Below are positions 51,761-60,398 of a stretch of 64,000 nucleotides of DNA, one piece after another. Below the pieces are notes generated by a model that made no database searches, was not told the DNA's origin, and worked only from the letters and a program-made list of their open reading frames with translations. The translations under genes and the position numbers were made by a program. Every line of letters starts with the position of its first letter. Position 1 is the stretch's first letter. Source of the stretch: CAZYPU01 sp964649665 (GTDB taxonomy: Bacteria > Omnitrophota > Gorgyraeia > JABMRN01 > RBG-13-46-9); assembly GCA_964649665.1 (NCBI GenBank), contig CAZYPU010000003.1, positions 1 through 64,000 of the forward strand. Direction: 5' to 3'.

Positions 51761-52372
51761 ATGCCTGCTTTGCCGAACTTTCTTAAAAACCTTCCCGAGC
51801 TCGAGCTGGATGAAGGTAAAAAGAAAATACTTATTATTTACGCCTCGGCATTTTTAGTTATATTGCTGGCGTATTTTTTCTTTTTCCTGAAGCCGAGCAT
51901 CGGAAAACTCTTTCTTTTGATGCCGCAGGCGCGCAGGCTGCGCGTCGAGATAAAAACGGTGCGCCGGGACCTGGATTCTGAAGACCGCCTTACAAGGAGG
52001 CTGGAAACCTTGCGGCAGAAACTGGGACGCTATGAGAAGAAGCTTTCGCGGGAGAAAGAAATCCCTATGCTCCTGGAAAACTTCTCGCGCATAGCGAGGA
52101 GCTCGCGCGTAAAAATATTAAGCATAACGCCGATTGAGAAAAAGGAAAAAAGCGCATCGGGGGAGGAGGCTTCCGAAGACGGTGTCTACCAGGAAGTTCC
52201 GATAGCGATAAGGGCCCAGAGCGGCTACCATGAACTGGGCACGTTTATAAACAGGCTGGAAAACGACGATCGCTACATGCAGGTCTCGGATATAAAAATA
52301 AAATCGAATAGCAAAAATCCGAAACGGCACGATGTCGATTTTATCGTGTACGTGTACACTTTTGAGAAGTAG
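51761..52372 (+). CDS. pilO: Type IV pilus assembly protein PilO
   Basis: The 203-residue protein has a short cytoplasmic start, a membrane helix at about residues 23-44, a coiled coil near 55-100 (RRDLDSEDRLTRRLETLRQK), and a ferredoxin-like domain with YHELGTFINRLENDDRYMQV near 150-169, the typical PilO core. It pairs with PilN. It begins directly after the pilN stop. Confidence 0.9.
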   Translation: MPALPNFLKNLPELELDEGKKKILIIYASAFLVILLAYFFFFLKPSIGKLFLLMPQARRLRVEIKTVRRDLDSEDRLTRRLETLRQKLGRYEKKLSREKEIPMLLENFSRIARSSRVKILSITPIEKKEKSASGEEASEDGVYQEVPIAIRAQSGYHELGTFINRLENDDRYMQVSDIKIKSNSKNPKRHDVDFIVYVYTFEK

Positions 52373-52386
52373 GCGGTAGGGAGATT

Positions 52387-52782
52387 ATGAAGGCAGATTT
52401 TTTAGTAACGGTAATCCTGGTTTTATTGACCGGCGCGGCATACGCCGCAGAGAAAGAAGCGCCGGCCGACGAAAAAGAAATACAATCCGAATCCTACATT
52501 TATGATCATCGCGGCAAGCGCGACCCTCTTGTTCCGCTTGTGGGGCTGACCTCGGGAAAGATCGAATCGCTCGATGACATAATGAGTATTGATGACGTAA
52601 TATTGCAGGGAATAGCGATTGACTCTACCGGCAGAAAAACCGTGATAGTAAACGGCGAAATGGTAAAGGAAGGCGGGGGAGGGGGCCGCCTGATAGTGAA
52701 AAAGATTTTAAAAAACGAAGTTATTTTAGTTATTGACAACGAAGAACACCGCCTCAGTATTTACGAGGAGGAAGCTAAATAA
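52387..52782 (+). CDS. pilP: PilP-like pilus assembly protein
   Basis: The 131-residue protein has a signal peptide (cleavage near AAYA|AE), then YDHRGKRDPLVPLVG, which matches the Arg-Asp-Pro-hydrophobic motif of PilP. A small beta-sandwich (VILQGIAIDSTGRKTVIVNG, EVILVIDNEEHRLSI) completes it. No lipobox Cys is seen, unlike many PilP lipoproteins. PilP links PilN/PilO to the secretin. It is placed between pilO and pilQ as expected. Confidence 0.82.
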   Translation: MKADFLVTVILVLLTGAAYAAEKEAPADEKEIQSESYIYDHRGKRDPLVPLVGLTSGKIESLDDIMSIDDVILQGIAIDSTGRKTVIVNGEMVKEGGGGGRLIVKKILKNEVILVIDNEEHRLSIYEEEAK

Positions 52783-52795
52783 AAAGGGAGACGAA

Positions 52796-52880
52796 ATGAC
52801 CCATTCGACGCGGCCTCTCGACAAGCTCGGGGTCTTGCTCAGGGTCATCCTGAGCGTAAATCAAAAAGCGAAAGGAGTCG
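52796..52880. repeat. Repeat element between pilP and pilQ, 'TCGACAAGCTCGGGGT' type
   Basis: The block contains atgaccc (52796) mirrored by gggtcat (52842), the common genomic repeat style tcgacaagctcggggtcttgctcagggtcatcctgagc (cited here in parts), and ends with ggagtcgaagg. The final AAAGGAG-TCGAAGG serves as the ribosome-binding site of pilQ. Confidence 0.75.
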
Positions 52881-52884
52881 AAGG

Positions 52885-54570
52885 ATGAAAAAAAGAAACG
52901 CCCTTGTGGCCATTATCGTTAACGTTTTGTTTATAGCCGTTTTTTCGGCAGTACACGTTTATTCCCAGGAGACGGTTGTGCCGGCGGAGATGGTGAAAAA
53001 CGACGTTACCGCAATAAGCGAGGATGCCGCCGCTACGTACGTTAAGCCGGGCAACGTAACAGTTAATTTCAAGGACGCGGACATAAGGGCCGTTTTGAAC
53101 TATCTATCCGAAGTAAGCGGCGTCGATATCGTTCCCTCCCCCGATGTGTCCGGGCCCGTAACGCTTAAACTGACGGACAAGCCCTGGAATGTGGCCCTGG
53201 ACATCATCGTCAAAAATTATGGTTTTGCTTATGAGCGCGAGGGCAACATCATAAGGGTGGTAACGCTGGACAGCCTGAAACTCGAGGAGCTTTCAACCGA
53301 GGTTGTGCAGTTGAATTATACCGGCGCCGCAGACGCCCAGGAAGCCGTAAAGGACATGCTTACGGACAGGGGTAAGCTGACTTATGACGAGAGAATCAAC
53401 GCCATCATAATAACCGACCTTGCGACCAATATTTATAAAATAAAAAAAGTGATCAAGGCGCTGGACCGGAAAACCCCGCAGATCATGATCGAGGCAAAGA
53501 TCATCGAAACGGTGCTGGGCGACGAGGAGCGGCTGGGGATCAACTGGAATCTGGTGATTTCGGCATCCGGCGCGAAGCGCCCGACGACACTGCCGTTTGA
53601 GGCGTGGTCGACCGGGTGGCTGGGTGATACCATGCGGTCATTTTTGCCGGTTCCGCAAATTACAGGGGTAGCCGCAACGCAGAGCGGCACAAGTAGCGTA
53701 GTAGCCCAAACGACACCCGCAGACTTCCCCACCGGCAGGACATTCGAGCAGCCGTTTCCTTTCGTGCCGCAGGATCTGTTTACCTTCGGCACGCTTGATT
53801 TTTCGCAATTCGGCGCGGTTTTGGAATACCTTAAAACAAGGTCCGACACCGACATAATCTCAAGCCCCAGGATCACGACGCTTAACAATAAAACGGCGAA
53901 GATATTTGTCGGGAAAGTTTTTAATTATATTTCCGAGATAGAACAAAAGGAAGATACGGGCGGCCAGGAAAGATGGACATACGAAATAGAGAAAGAGGAA
54001 ATCGGCATAAGGCTGCTGGTAACCCCGCATATAAACGAGAACGGCGATATCGAAGTAGAAGTAAAACCCGAAATCAAGGACGTGATCGGACAGCAGCCCA
54101 TAACGGAATTCTTCTGGCTGCCGATTTTCTCTACCAGAGAAGCGGAGACGCAGGTGATGGTAAGGGACGCCGATACCATTTTCATAGGCGGCTTGATCAA
54201 GGAAAACATCAGAGAGTACGATAAGAAATTCCCTATTCTGGGCGACCTTCTGGGCGATGTGCCTTTCATCGGCCCGGCGTTTAAATACAAGTCCGAAACA
54301 AGGGAGAAGGTAGAACTTATCTTTTTCATGACGGTGCATGTCGTGAAAGATTTGAATGAGCTAAGGAAGTTTGCCACCAGGGACCTATCCGAACTGGTTA
54401 TCGACCTAAAGGACGCAGGGGAATTGGCAGAGGAAGTGAGGGGCCAAATGCCGCCTCCGGAAGTTATCCATGCCAATAACTTTAAAAAAGACAAACTCGC
54501 AGAATCCGGGTCCCTCAAAGGCAAAACCAAATCCGGGCCGCTATTTGATTTCCGAAAAGACAAAGAATGA
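52885..54570 (+). CDS. pilQ: Type IV pilus secretin PilQ
   Basis: The 561-residue outer-membrane secretin has a signal peptide (about residues 1-28), an N0/STN-type domain (VTVNFKDADIRAVLNYLSEV near 53-72) and one N1-like domain. The secretin core has VEAKIIETVLGDEERLGINW-like text, SPRITTLNNKTAKIFVGK and TRSDTDIISSP, ending with REAETQVMVRDADTIFIGGLI and FPILGDLLGDVPFIGPAFK. No AMIN domain is visible. It forms the pilus pore. The stop overlaps the rng start as ATGA. Confidence 0.93.
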   Translation: MKKRNALVAIIVNVLFIAVFSAVHVYSQETVVPAEMVKNDVTAISEDAAATYVKPGNVTVNFKDADIRAVLNYLSEVSGVDIVPSPDVSGPVTLKLTDKPWNVALDIIVKNYGFAYEREGNIIRVVTLDSLKLEELSTEVVQLNYTGAADAQEAVKDMLTDRGKLTYDERINAIIITDLATNIYKIKKVIKALDRKTPQIMIEAKIIETVLGDEERLGINWNLVISASGAKRPTTLPFEAWSTGWLGDTMRSFLPVPQITGVAATQSGTSSVVAQTTPADFPTGRTFEQPFPFVPQDLFTFGTLDFSQFGAVLEYLKTRSDTDIISSPRITTLNNKTAKIFVGKVFNYISEIEQKEDTGGQERWTYEIEKEEIGIRLLVTPHINENGDIEVEVKPEIKDVIGQQPITEFFWLPIFSTREAETQVMVRDADTIFIGGLIKENIREYDKKFPILGDLLGDVPFIGPAFKYKSETREKVELIFFMTVHVVKDLNELRKFATRDLSELVIDLKDAGELAEEVRGQMPPPEVIHANNFKKDKLAESGSLKGKTKSGPLFDFRKDKE

Positions 54571-56054
54571 AGCAAATACTGATAAACGTCGAGTCTTTCG
54601 AGAAAAGAGTAGCGATTACCGAGCGGGGGAGCTTGGAGGAATTTCTTGTAGAGAGAACCGGCCAACAGCGCCTGGCAGGCAATATCTACAAGGGGGTAAT
54701 TGAGTCCGTCGTTCCGGGCATAGGCGCGCTCTTTGTGAATATAGGCACGGGTAAAAACGGTTTTTTATATATCAAGGACGCGGAGGAAAACCGCGCCCGG
54801 TCGTTTCTGGACGCGGAAATAGTTCTCGAGAGATCCCCGGCGCGGCAGAGAAGCCCCCGAGGCGCCGGCGAACGGTTGAAAAAAGGCCAGGAACTTTTCG
54901 TCCAGGTCGTGAAGGAACCGATCGGCACAAAGGGCCCGCTTCTTACCACTGATATAAGCCTTCCGGGAAAATACCTTGTTTTCGTGCCTTTCAGCGACAC
55001 AGTGGGAATTTCCAAGCGCGTTCTTGACAGGAATCAGAGAGCGCGGCTTAAAGAAATACTTGAAAAGCTCGCCCTGCCGAAGGGGGCGGGTTGTATAGCG
55101 CGAACCGAGTCCTCGGACGCCAGTCAGCGCCAGCTTAGCTTCGAACTGCGGCACCTCTCGGGCCTCTGGCTGCGGATACAGCGCCGCGCGGAAAAGCAAA
55201 AAGCCCCTTCCTGTATCTACGAGGAGTATGACGTTCCTCTGAGAATTATACGCGATTATTCCGACGAACACATCGAGAAAATCCTGGTGGATTCGAAGGA
55301 AGAATACCGCAAGATATGCCGCTTTGTCCATTCGATCCAGTCGGCCCTCCGTCGGAAAATTTTTTACTACAGCGCAAAAACCCCGCTATTCGAAAAATAC
55401 GGCATAGAAGGGCGCATAGAGGAGATTTTTCGCAGAAAAGTGGCCTTGAAAAACGGCGGTTCCATCGTGATCGAACAGACCGAAGGGCTTGTCGCGATAG
55501 ACGTAAATACCGGGAAGTTTACGGGAAAAAGAAACCCCGAGGAGACGTCCTTCAAGACAAATATGGAAGCGGCGCAGGAAATAGCGCGTCAGGTCATGCT
55601 GCGCAATATTGGCGGTATCATCGTTATCGACTTTATCGACATGAACGAGCGCCTGCACAGAAAAGACGTGCATAGCACCCTTGAGAGCGCCTTTAAAAAA
55701 GATAAGGCCAAGATAAAGATCCTTATGATTTCACCGATGGGCCTGGTTGAAATGACCAGGCAGAGGATAAGAAAAACCGTGGAAAGCGTTTCCTTCAAGG
55801 AATGCCCTTACTGCACCGGCCTGGGCCGTGTTAAGACGCCGGCCACTATAGCGATAGACACAGTCCGGCGCCTGCGGCGGGTGTTGTGGGAGAGAAGGTC
55901 CCGGGAGATAATTCTTACGCTGCATCCCGACGTAAGCGGACACCTAGAGACAGCATTTACGGAAGTTCTGCGGGATCTCGAAAGAAGGTTCCGAAAGAAG
56001 ATCACGATAAAGGGCGATTCAAAACTCCATGTCGAAGATATCCATTTTGATTAG
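54567..56054 (+). CDS. rng: Ribonuclease E/G family protein
   Basis: The 495-residue protein starts with a split S1 domain (VERTGQQRLAGNIYKGVIES, then VVPGIGALFVNIG). The RNase H-like catalytic core follows with GLVAIDVNTGKFTG (first Asp) and GGIIVIDFIDM (second Asp). The zinc-link CPYCTGLGRV is near residue 413. Its size matches RNase G, without the RNase E scaffold. It processes rRNA and mRNAs. It is translationally coupled to pilQ upstream and overlaps the PilV-like gene by 26 bases, an unusual place for it. Confidence 0.93.
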   Translation: MKQILINVESFEKRVAITERGSLEEFLVERTGQQRLAGNIYKGVIESVVPGIGALFVNIGTGKNGFLYIKDAEENRARSFLDAEIVLERSPARQRSPRGAGERLKKGQELFVQVVKEPIGTKGPLLTTDISLPGKYLVFVPFSDTVGISKRVLDRNQRARLKEILEKLALPKGAGCIARTESSDASQRQLSFELRHLSGLWLRIQRRAEKQKAPSCIYEEYDVPLRIIRDYSDEHIEKILVDSKEEYRKICRFVHSIQSALRRKIFYYSAKTPLFEKYGIEGRIEEIFRRKVALKNGGSIVIEQTEGLVAIDVNTGKFTGKRNPEETSFKTNMEAAQEIARQVMLRNIGGIIVIDFIDMNERLHRKDVHSTLESAFKKDKAKIKILMISPMGLVEMTRQRIRKTVESVSFKECPYCTGLGRVKTPATIAIDTVRRLRRVLWERRSREIILTLHPDVSGHLETAFTEVLRDLERRFRKKITIKGDSKLHVEDIHFD

Positions 56055-56466
56055 AAAAAAAGCCGGCGTTACCCTGACCGAGGTGTTATTTTCGGCGGCG
56101 ATAATCGCCCTGGTTGTGGTGAGCGTTCTCTTTGTGTTCGTCCAGACCGTAGACATGTCAAAGAGAGTCGATTATGAATATGCAGGCACGAATATAGCGA
56201 AGAACAGAATTGAGAGGGTAAGGGCCCTGATGGAATCAAGCGGCTTCGATTCTTTGACCGATCTGGACGAAACGGATTCCCCGGTAAATTCAGACGGCGT
56301 GGCGGACCCGGAAGGCGAATTTAAGCGCTCGACACAGGTTACGGCGAATCACCTGGGAAATGAAAGATTGACGGAAGTGGATGTACAGGTTGTTTACAGG
56401 TATAGGGGTGAGTGGAAGACCCAGATACCCATAACGATGACGGCGGTTTTTACTAATATCGAGTAG
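56029..56466 (+). CDS. PilV-like minor prepilin
   Basis: The 145-residue protein has a class III leader with cleavage in KKAG|VTLTEVLFSAAIIALV, Glu5 present, then a single hydrophobic helix. The remaining part (AKNRIERVRALMESSGFDSL) resembles PilV/PulI-type minor pilins. It starts inside the end of rng and is followed nine bases later by the giant prepilin gene, so the three prepilins probably assemble together. Confidence 0.82.
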   Translation: MSKISILIRKKAGVTLTEVLFSAAIIALVVVSVLFVFVQTVDMSKRVDYEYAGTNIAKNRIERVRALMESSGFDSLTDLDETDSPVNSDGVADPEGEFKRSTQVTANHLGNERLTEVDVQVVYRYRGEWKTQIPITMTAVFTNIE

Positions 56467-56474
56467 CGATCAAC

Positions 56475-59291
56475 ATGATAATACAGGCAAGAAAGAGCAA
56501 AAGGGGCATGACGATTCCCGAAGTCCTGATTTCCGTTGCCATAGGGTCTATTCTTGTCGGAGTCATATTCAGCATGTGGTACTTTGCGTACAGAAACTGG
56601 TCCCGCGAACAGATGCGTTCGGGGATGAGAATTGACCTGGAGAAGACGCTGGAAATCATCAAGTCAGAGGTGCGCATCTCAAGCGCGACATGCACGAGCT
56701 TGTATAAACCGGTCGGAGATACCTTGTACCGGGCCATTAGCTTCCCGATGGCAACACCCGATGCAAACGGGTTTTTCACCTTTGATGCTACGGGTTATAT
56801 CGAGTGGGACAGAAGCGTTATCTACCATGTATATGAAGATTCGCCGGATTCCGGCGGCGAGGAGTTGCGCAGGACCGAATTTACGGATAATAATGACATA
56901 CTGACGAATACAACACAGCGCAACCTGCAGCTCGCACGCGTTTATCTTGACGGCGATGGCTCAAACGCGCCAAACAGCCAGAATGCGAGTACAAGAACAA
57001 TTATCAGAGGCACGGCGGATATTACCTTTGGCATAGAGCCAAAGGAGTTCGGCGTAGACCTTTACAGTTCCGGTCTGACAGCCAAAAGAAGCGACAATAT
57101 TAATTTTGGCAGCATCAGGCTGGAACCGGGCAGTCACAATTTTACATTTTCCGTAATAGGCCAAAACGACGATTCGGTCGGATACGCATTCGGCATAGAT
57201 ACCATTTGCGTAAGCCCGAGCGGCTGTCAGCGGGAAGCGGAGACATTTACTCCGGTGTCCTCAAGCGGCGATACGTATTCCAAAGTTTACGCTTCCGGCT
57301 GGAGCGGCGATAACTACGCCGAATATTCCTCGGATGTGGAAGATGATTTTGTTACACTGTCGCTTTACTATGATATGTGGCTAGAATGCAATTTCGACAA
57401 TTCCGTAAGAGACAATACGGTTATAACTGGAAATGACCTATACGCAAAACTGGCCTCGCCGAAAGAAGGCAGCGAGATCTGCTGGCAGGCCAGCAATCAG
57501 GTGGGCAGCGAAACCGTCTCGACCGAAAGTTTCGATGGCATTACCATAAGGAATATCGTGACGAGCCCTTCGGCCGGCGCGTCAATAAGCGTCAAATTCA
57601 AGGCAAGCGTATTAAACAGCCTCGACATTGTCGACGCGTACATCATGGAGCGTTCGGGAGACGACGACGGAACCGGCGCGGGCAACCGGCTAACTTTCGG
57701 GGGTTCCTCCGGTGTTATTATACCGGCCGGGGGGGAAGTGTGTAGCGATTGGGCGCTGTTCAATGTTCAAGCGGGCAGAGACTACTTCATTACGTTTACA
57801 ACTAATTCGCCAAATCCGACCGTTTTCCGCCGACAAGACACGCAGGGAAGAACGTGTTCGTACGGCCGCATCGGTACGGGTTACGCGGGTGACGCAACAT
57901 GGAGCGGGTCATCCGCATTTTCGGCGATATTCGCCGCCGACGAGATGGCGATACAGGGAAGTCCGGGCTGGCTGGCGAGCACCCAAACAGGAGGCGGCGC
58001 AGAATCCAGCGAGGTATTCGGCATCACTATAAGGAACATCCTTGACGATAATTCAATCGAGCAGGACGGAAGCATGTTCAGGGTTAAGTTTGTAGCGGCC
58101 TCGGCGGAGCTTCCGATCGTGTCCGCTTATGTCATGGAGCGGGTTACCGACGATGGTGAAGACGATGGGCTCGGGCCCTCCGCTCAACTTACGGCCGCTG
58201 TCTCTATCGGCGCTTCAACCGTTTACGTTGATTCCGTTGCCGGTTTCTCAAGTTCCGGCACCGCGTATCTGTACGATCCCGGCGACTCCCAGGATACGCA
58301 CATGTGTCCCTTCAGTTATACAGGCGTAACTTCGTCGCCTGCGCCCCCGTCTTTTACGGGTGTTACGGGGATAACGAGGGCGTTTTCAATAAACGGACGA
58401 GTTATGGGAAATGGCAGTTACACACAGCTTTATTTTAGCGATCCCGCCGTTCCCGTCGGAGAGGGAGAGCCGGATACCTCCGGCAGGAAGATAGGCGATG
58501 ACGGCGGCGCCGCATCGGAAAGCGTGACCATCCCGGCGCCGGACGCCACAGGGCCGAACGGTTACTACGTATGGAGTAACTGGACAGAATTTTTGATTGA
58601 CTTGACAAAGGATTATCTTGTCACTTTTTCGATATGTGACGCGTCGGCATCCGGCCTTTTTGTCACTTACTGGGAAGGCGCCGGCGGCGCCACGCAGTCA
58701 TATTGCGGGCCCGGCAGCGCAAACGGAGAGAATACGGTGTGGGACGGCTCTAATGGATATTCGAGAATCTATGCCGCCGAAATGGCTGAAACGTGGACAG
58801 GCAGCGGGATGATTACTTCGGCGGTTTACGACACCAAACTAATCGGTCCTGTCTACAATCAAATAACCTGGGACGGTACGGCCGGATCCGGAATTATTTT
58901 AAAGGCGCGTTCGTCCGATAATGAAGATATGGCCGGGGCTCTTTCATGGGATAGCATAGCCGGGTTAAAGAGCCCGGGCGCGCTTGCGATAGGTAACGGA
59001 AGATATGTCCAGTTTCGCGCGGAGTTCGCAAAAACTTCGGATTACGATGATTACGCAAACTATCCATGGATGGACAATGTTGCCATTGACTGGCCGGGCG
59101 AGGCGCGAATGTGCGATATAAGCGGCTATTTTACAGAAAAATCAAATTACGGAATCATAAAACTTACGATAGACGGACAGGAGCTTACGAAGGGTTTGGA
59201 ATTTAACCTGGCGGTCGAAGAAGATTTCAAGGGGGAATCGCAGAGCACCGCGCTCACAACCGAAGTCGAACCCAGGAATACGGGAAAATGA
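56475..59291 (+). CDS. Giant modular prepilin (PilW-like N-terminus, adhesin-like body)
   Basis: The 938-residue protein begins with a prepilin leader cleaved at KRG|MTIPEVLISVAIGSIL (Glu5 present) and a PilW/PulJ-like helix to about residue 60. The body is a string of beta-rich modules: a Cys-containing carbohydrate-binding-like segment (195-325), and two related modules (about 330-490 and 491-770) that share ITIRNI...VKF...AYIMER-type text, Asp/Gly-rich loops and a closing YxxIxAAEM-like end. A third, C-terminal jelly-roll-like domain follows (about 770-935). Module two contains an insert at about 565-660 (STVYVDSVAGFSSSGTAYL). Typical PilW proteins have 200-350 residues. Likely role: pilus-tip adhesin (inference). 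Confidence 0.75.
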   Translation: MIIQARKSKRGMTIPEVLISVAIGSILVGVIFSMWYFAYRNWSREQMRSGMRIDLEKTLEIIKSEVRISSATCTSLYKPVGDTLYRAISFPMATPDANGFFTFDATGYIEWDRSVIYHVYEDSPDSGGEELRRTEFTDNNDILTNTTQRNLQLARVYLDGDGSNAPNSQNASTRTIIRGTADITFGIEPKEFGVDLYSSGLTAKRSDNINFGSIRLEPGSHNFTFSVIGQNDDSVGYAFGIDTICVSPSGCQREAETFTPVSSSGDTYSKVYASGWSGDNYAEYSSDVEDDFVTLSLYYDMWLECNFDNSVRDNTVITGNDLYAKLASPKEGSEICWQASNQVGSETVSTESFDGITIRNIVTSPSAGASISVKFKASVLNSLDIVDAYIMERSGDDDGTGAGNRLTFGGSSGVIIPAGGEVCSDWALFNVQAGRDYFITFTTNSPNPTVFRRQDTQGRTCSYGRIGTGYAGDATWSGSSAFSAIFAADEMAIQGSPGWLASTQTGGGAESSEVFGITIRNILDDNSIEQDGSMFRVKFVAASAELPIVSAYVMERVTDDGEDDGLGPSAQLTAAVSIGASTVYVDSVAGFSSSGTAYLYDPGDSQDTHMCPFSYTGVTSSPAPPSFTGVTGITRAFSINGRVMGNGSYTQLYFSDPAVPVGEGEPDTSGRKIGDDGGAASESVTIPAPDATGPNGYYVWSNWTEFLIDLTKDYLVTFSICDASASGLFVTYWEGAGGATQSYCGPGSANGENTVWDGSNGYSRIYAAEMAETWTGSGMITSAVYDTKLIGPVYNQITWDGTAGSGIILKARSSDNEDMAGALSWDSIAGLKSPGALAIGNGRYVQFRAEFAKTSDYDDYANYPWMDNVAIDWPGEARMCDISGYFTEKSNYGIIKLTIDGQELTKGLEFNLAVEEDFKGESQSTALTTEVEPRNTGK

Positions 59292-60394
59292 TAAAGAACT
59301 CCAAGGGTACTATATTCACAATAGTCCTCGTCATGTCGCTTCTTATGATTTTAATCGCGGTAAGCGCCTCGAACATGTTGATGCAGGATGTGCACATGGT
59401 TAAACACCTCAAGCGTGCCACCCAGGCCCAGTATATTGCCGAAGCCGGGATAAGCGCGGCTCTCGCGACTTTAGTTCAGCTCGGGTTTACTGCCAAAGAC
59501 ACGCCGGGCAATTTTCCCCAAACAGATCTGGGAGAGGGCACATACGATGTCACCGTTACGCAAAGCGGAGGCAGGGTGCTTTTATCGTCGGTAGGCACCG
59601 TTAGCGGCACGTCAAGAACAGTAGCGGTGGAAGTGAAAGATGATACCCCGACCTCACTTTATTACATGATGAGCTCGGGTTCCGACCTGACGCTTCGGGC
59701 ATTGCTTTTTGGCTGGGCAGATATCAACGGGAACATGCATGCCAACGGGAAGATGCGTCTTCAGACTTTATTTTTGGGCTGGATTGATATAAATACCTGC
59801 GGCAGTACTTGCTGTGACGGCAGTATTTCCGCGTGCGATACTATTACCACTACCGGCAATGTGAACTATGCAGGCAGTAAGATAGAAGGCGCGGCTGCGG
59901 TAACCTTTCCGAACTTTGACTATACATTCTATAAGGATTTGGCGATAGCAAGCGGAGATTATCATGGCGGCGATGTGACATTCACGGATGAAACGCTATC
60001 GCCGGCTAACGGCATTGTTTATGTCGAAGGGATGGCCAGATTTCGAGGGGTATGCCACATAAACGGAGGGATCGTGGCAGATAGAATATGGGTAATGGGC
60101 GAACTTCATCAACACAAGAGTGGAAACCGAAATGTGATGATAAGCAGAACAATGGATATCAGAATATTTCACAGGCTTGAAACAGAGGAAGCACTTATTT
60201 ACTCAGGAAGGGATTTCAGGGTGTTTAACGTCGGTTCAGCGGTTAACGTTACAGGTATTTTAATCGCGGCAAGATACTTGAGAATGTGGGACGCGTTGAC
60301 ATACATAACGTACAATCACAAGCTCATCTATCCGGACGGGCTGATTATCGGTTCCGGCGGTGTCCCGATAGAAAGCGTGAGCTGGAACAGATAA
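59288..60394 (+). CDS. PilX-like pilus protein with a beta-helix-like C-terminus
   Basis: The 368-residue protein has a short start and hydrophobic helix (GTIFTIVLVMSLLMILIAVS), followed by QAQYIAEAGISAAL, the hallmark of PilX-type proteins. Glu5 is not obvious (GTIFTI), as in the PilX/GspK group. The later part (ANGIVYVEGMARFRG, VNVTGILIAARYLR) resembles right-handed beta-helix DUF-type segments, with a Cys cluster near 170-182. It is coupled to the giant prepilin by an ATGA overlap. It probably belongs to the minor-pilin tip complex. Confidence 0.7.
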   Translation: MIKNSKGTIFTIVLVMSLLMILIAVSASNMLMQDVHMVKHLKRATQAQYIAEAGISAALATLVQLGFTAKDTPGNFPQTDLGEGTYDVTVTQSGGRVLLSSVGTVSGTSRTVAVEVKDDTPTSLYYMMSSGSDLTLRALLFGWADINGNMHANGKMRLQTLFLGWIDINTCGSTCCDGSISACDTITTTGNVNYAGSKIEGAAAVTFPNFDYTFYKDLAIASGDYHGGDVTFTDETLSPANGIVYVEGMARFRGVCHINGGIVADRIWVMGELHQHKSGNRNVMISRTMDIRIFHRLETEEALIYSGRDFRVFNVGSAVNVTGILIAARYLRMWDALTYITYNHKLIYPDGLIIGSGGVPIESVSWNR

Positions 60395-60398
60395 GAAC

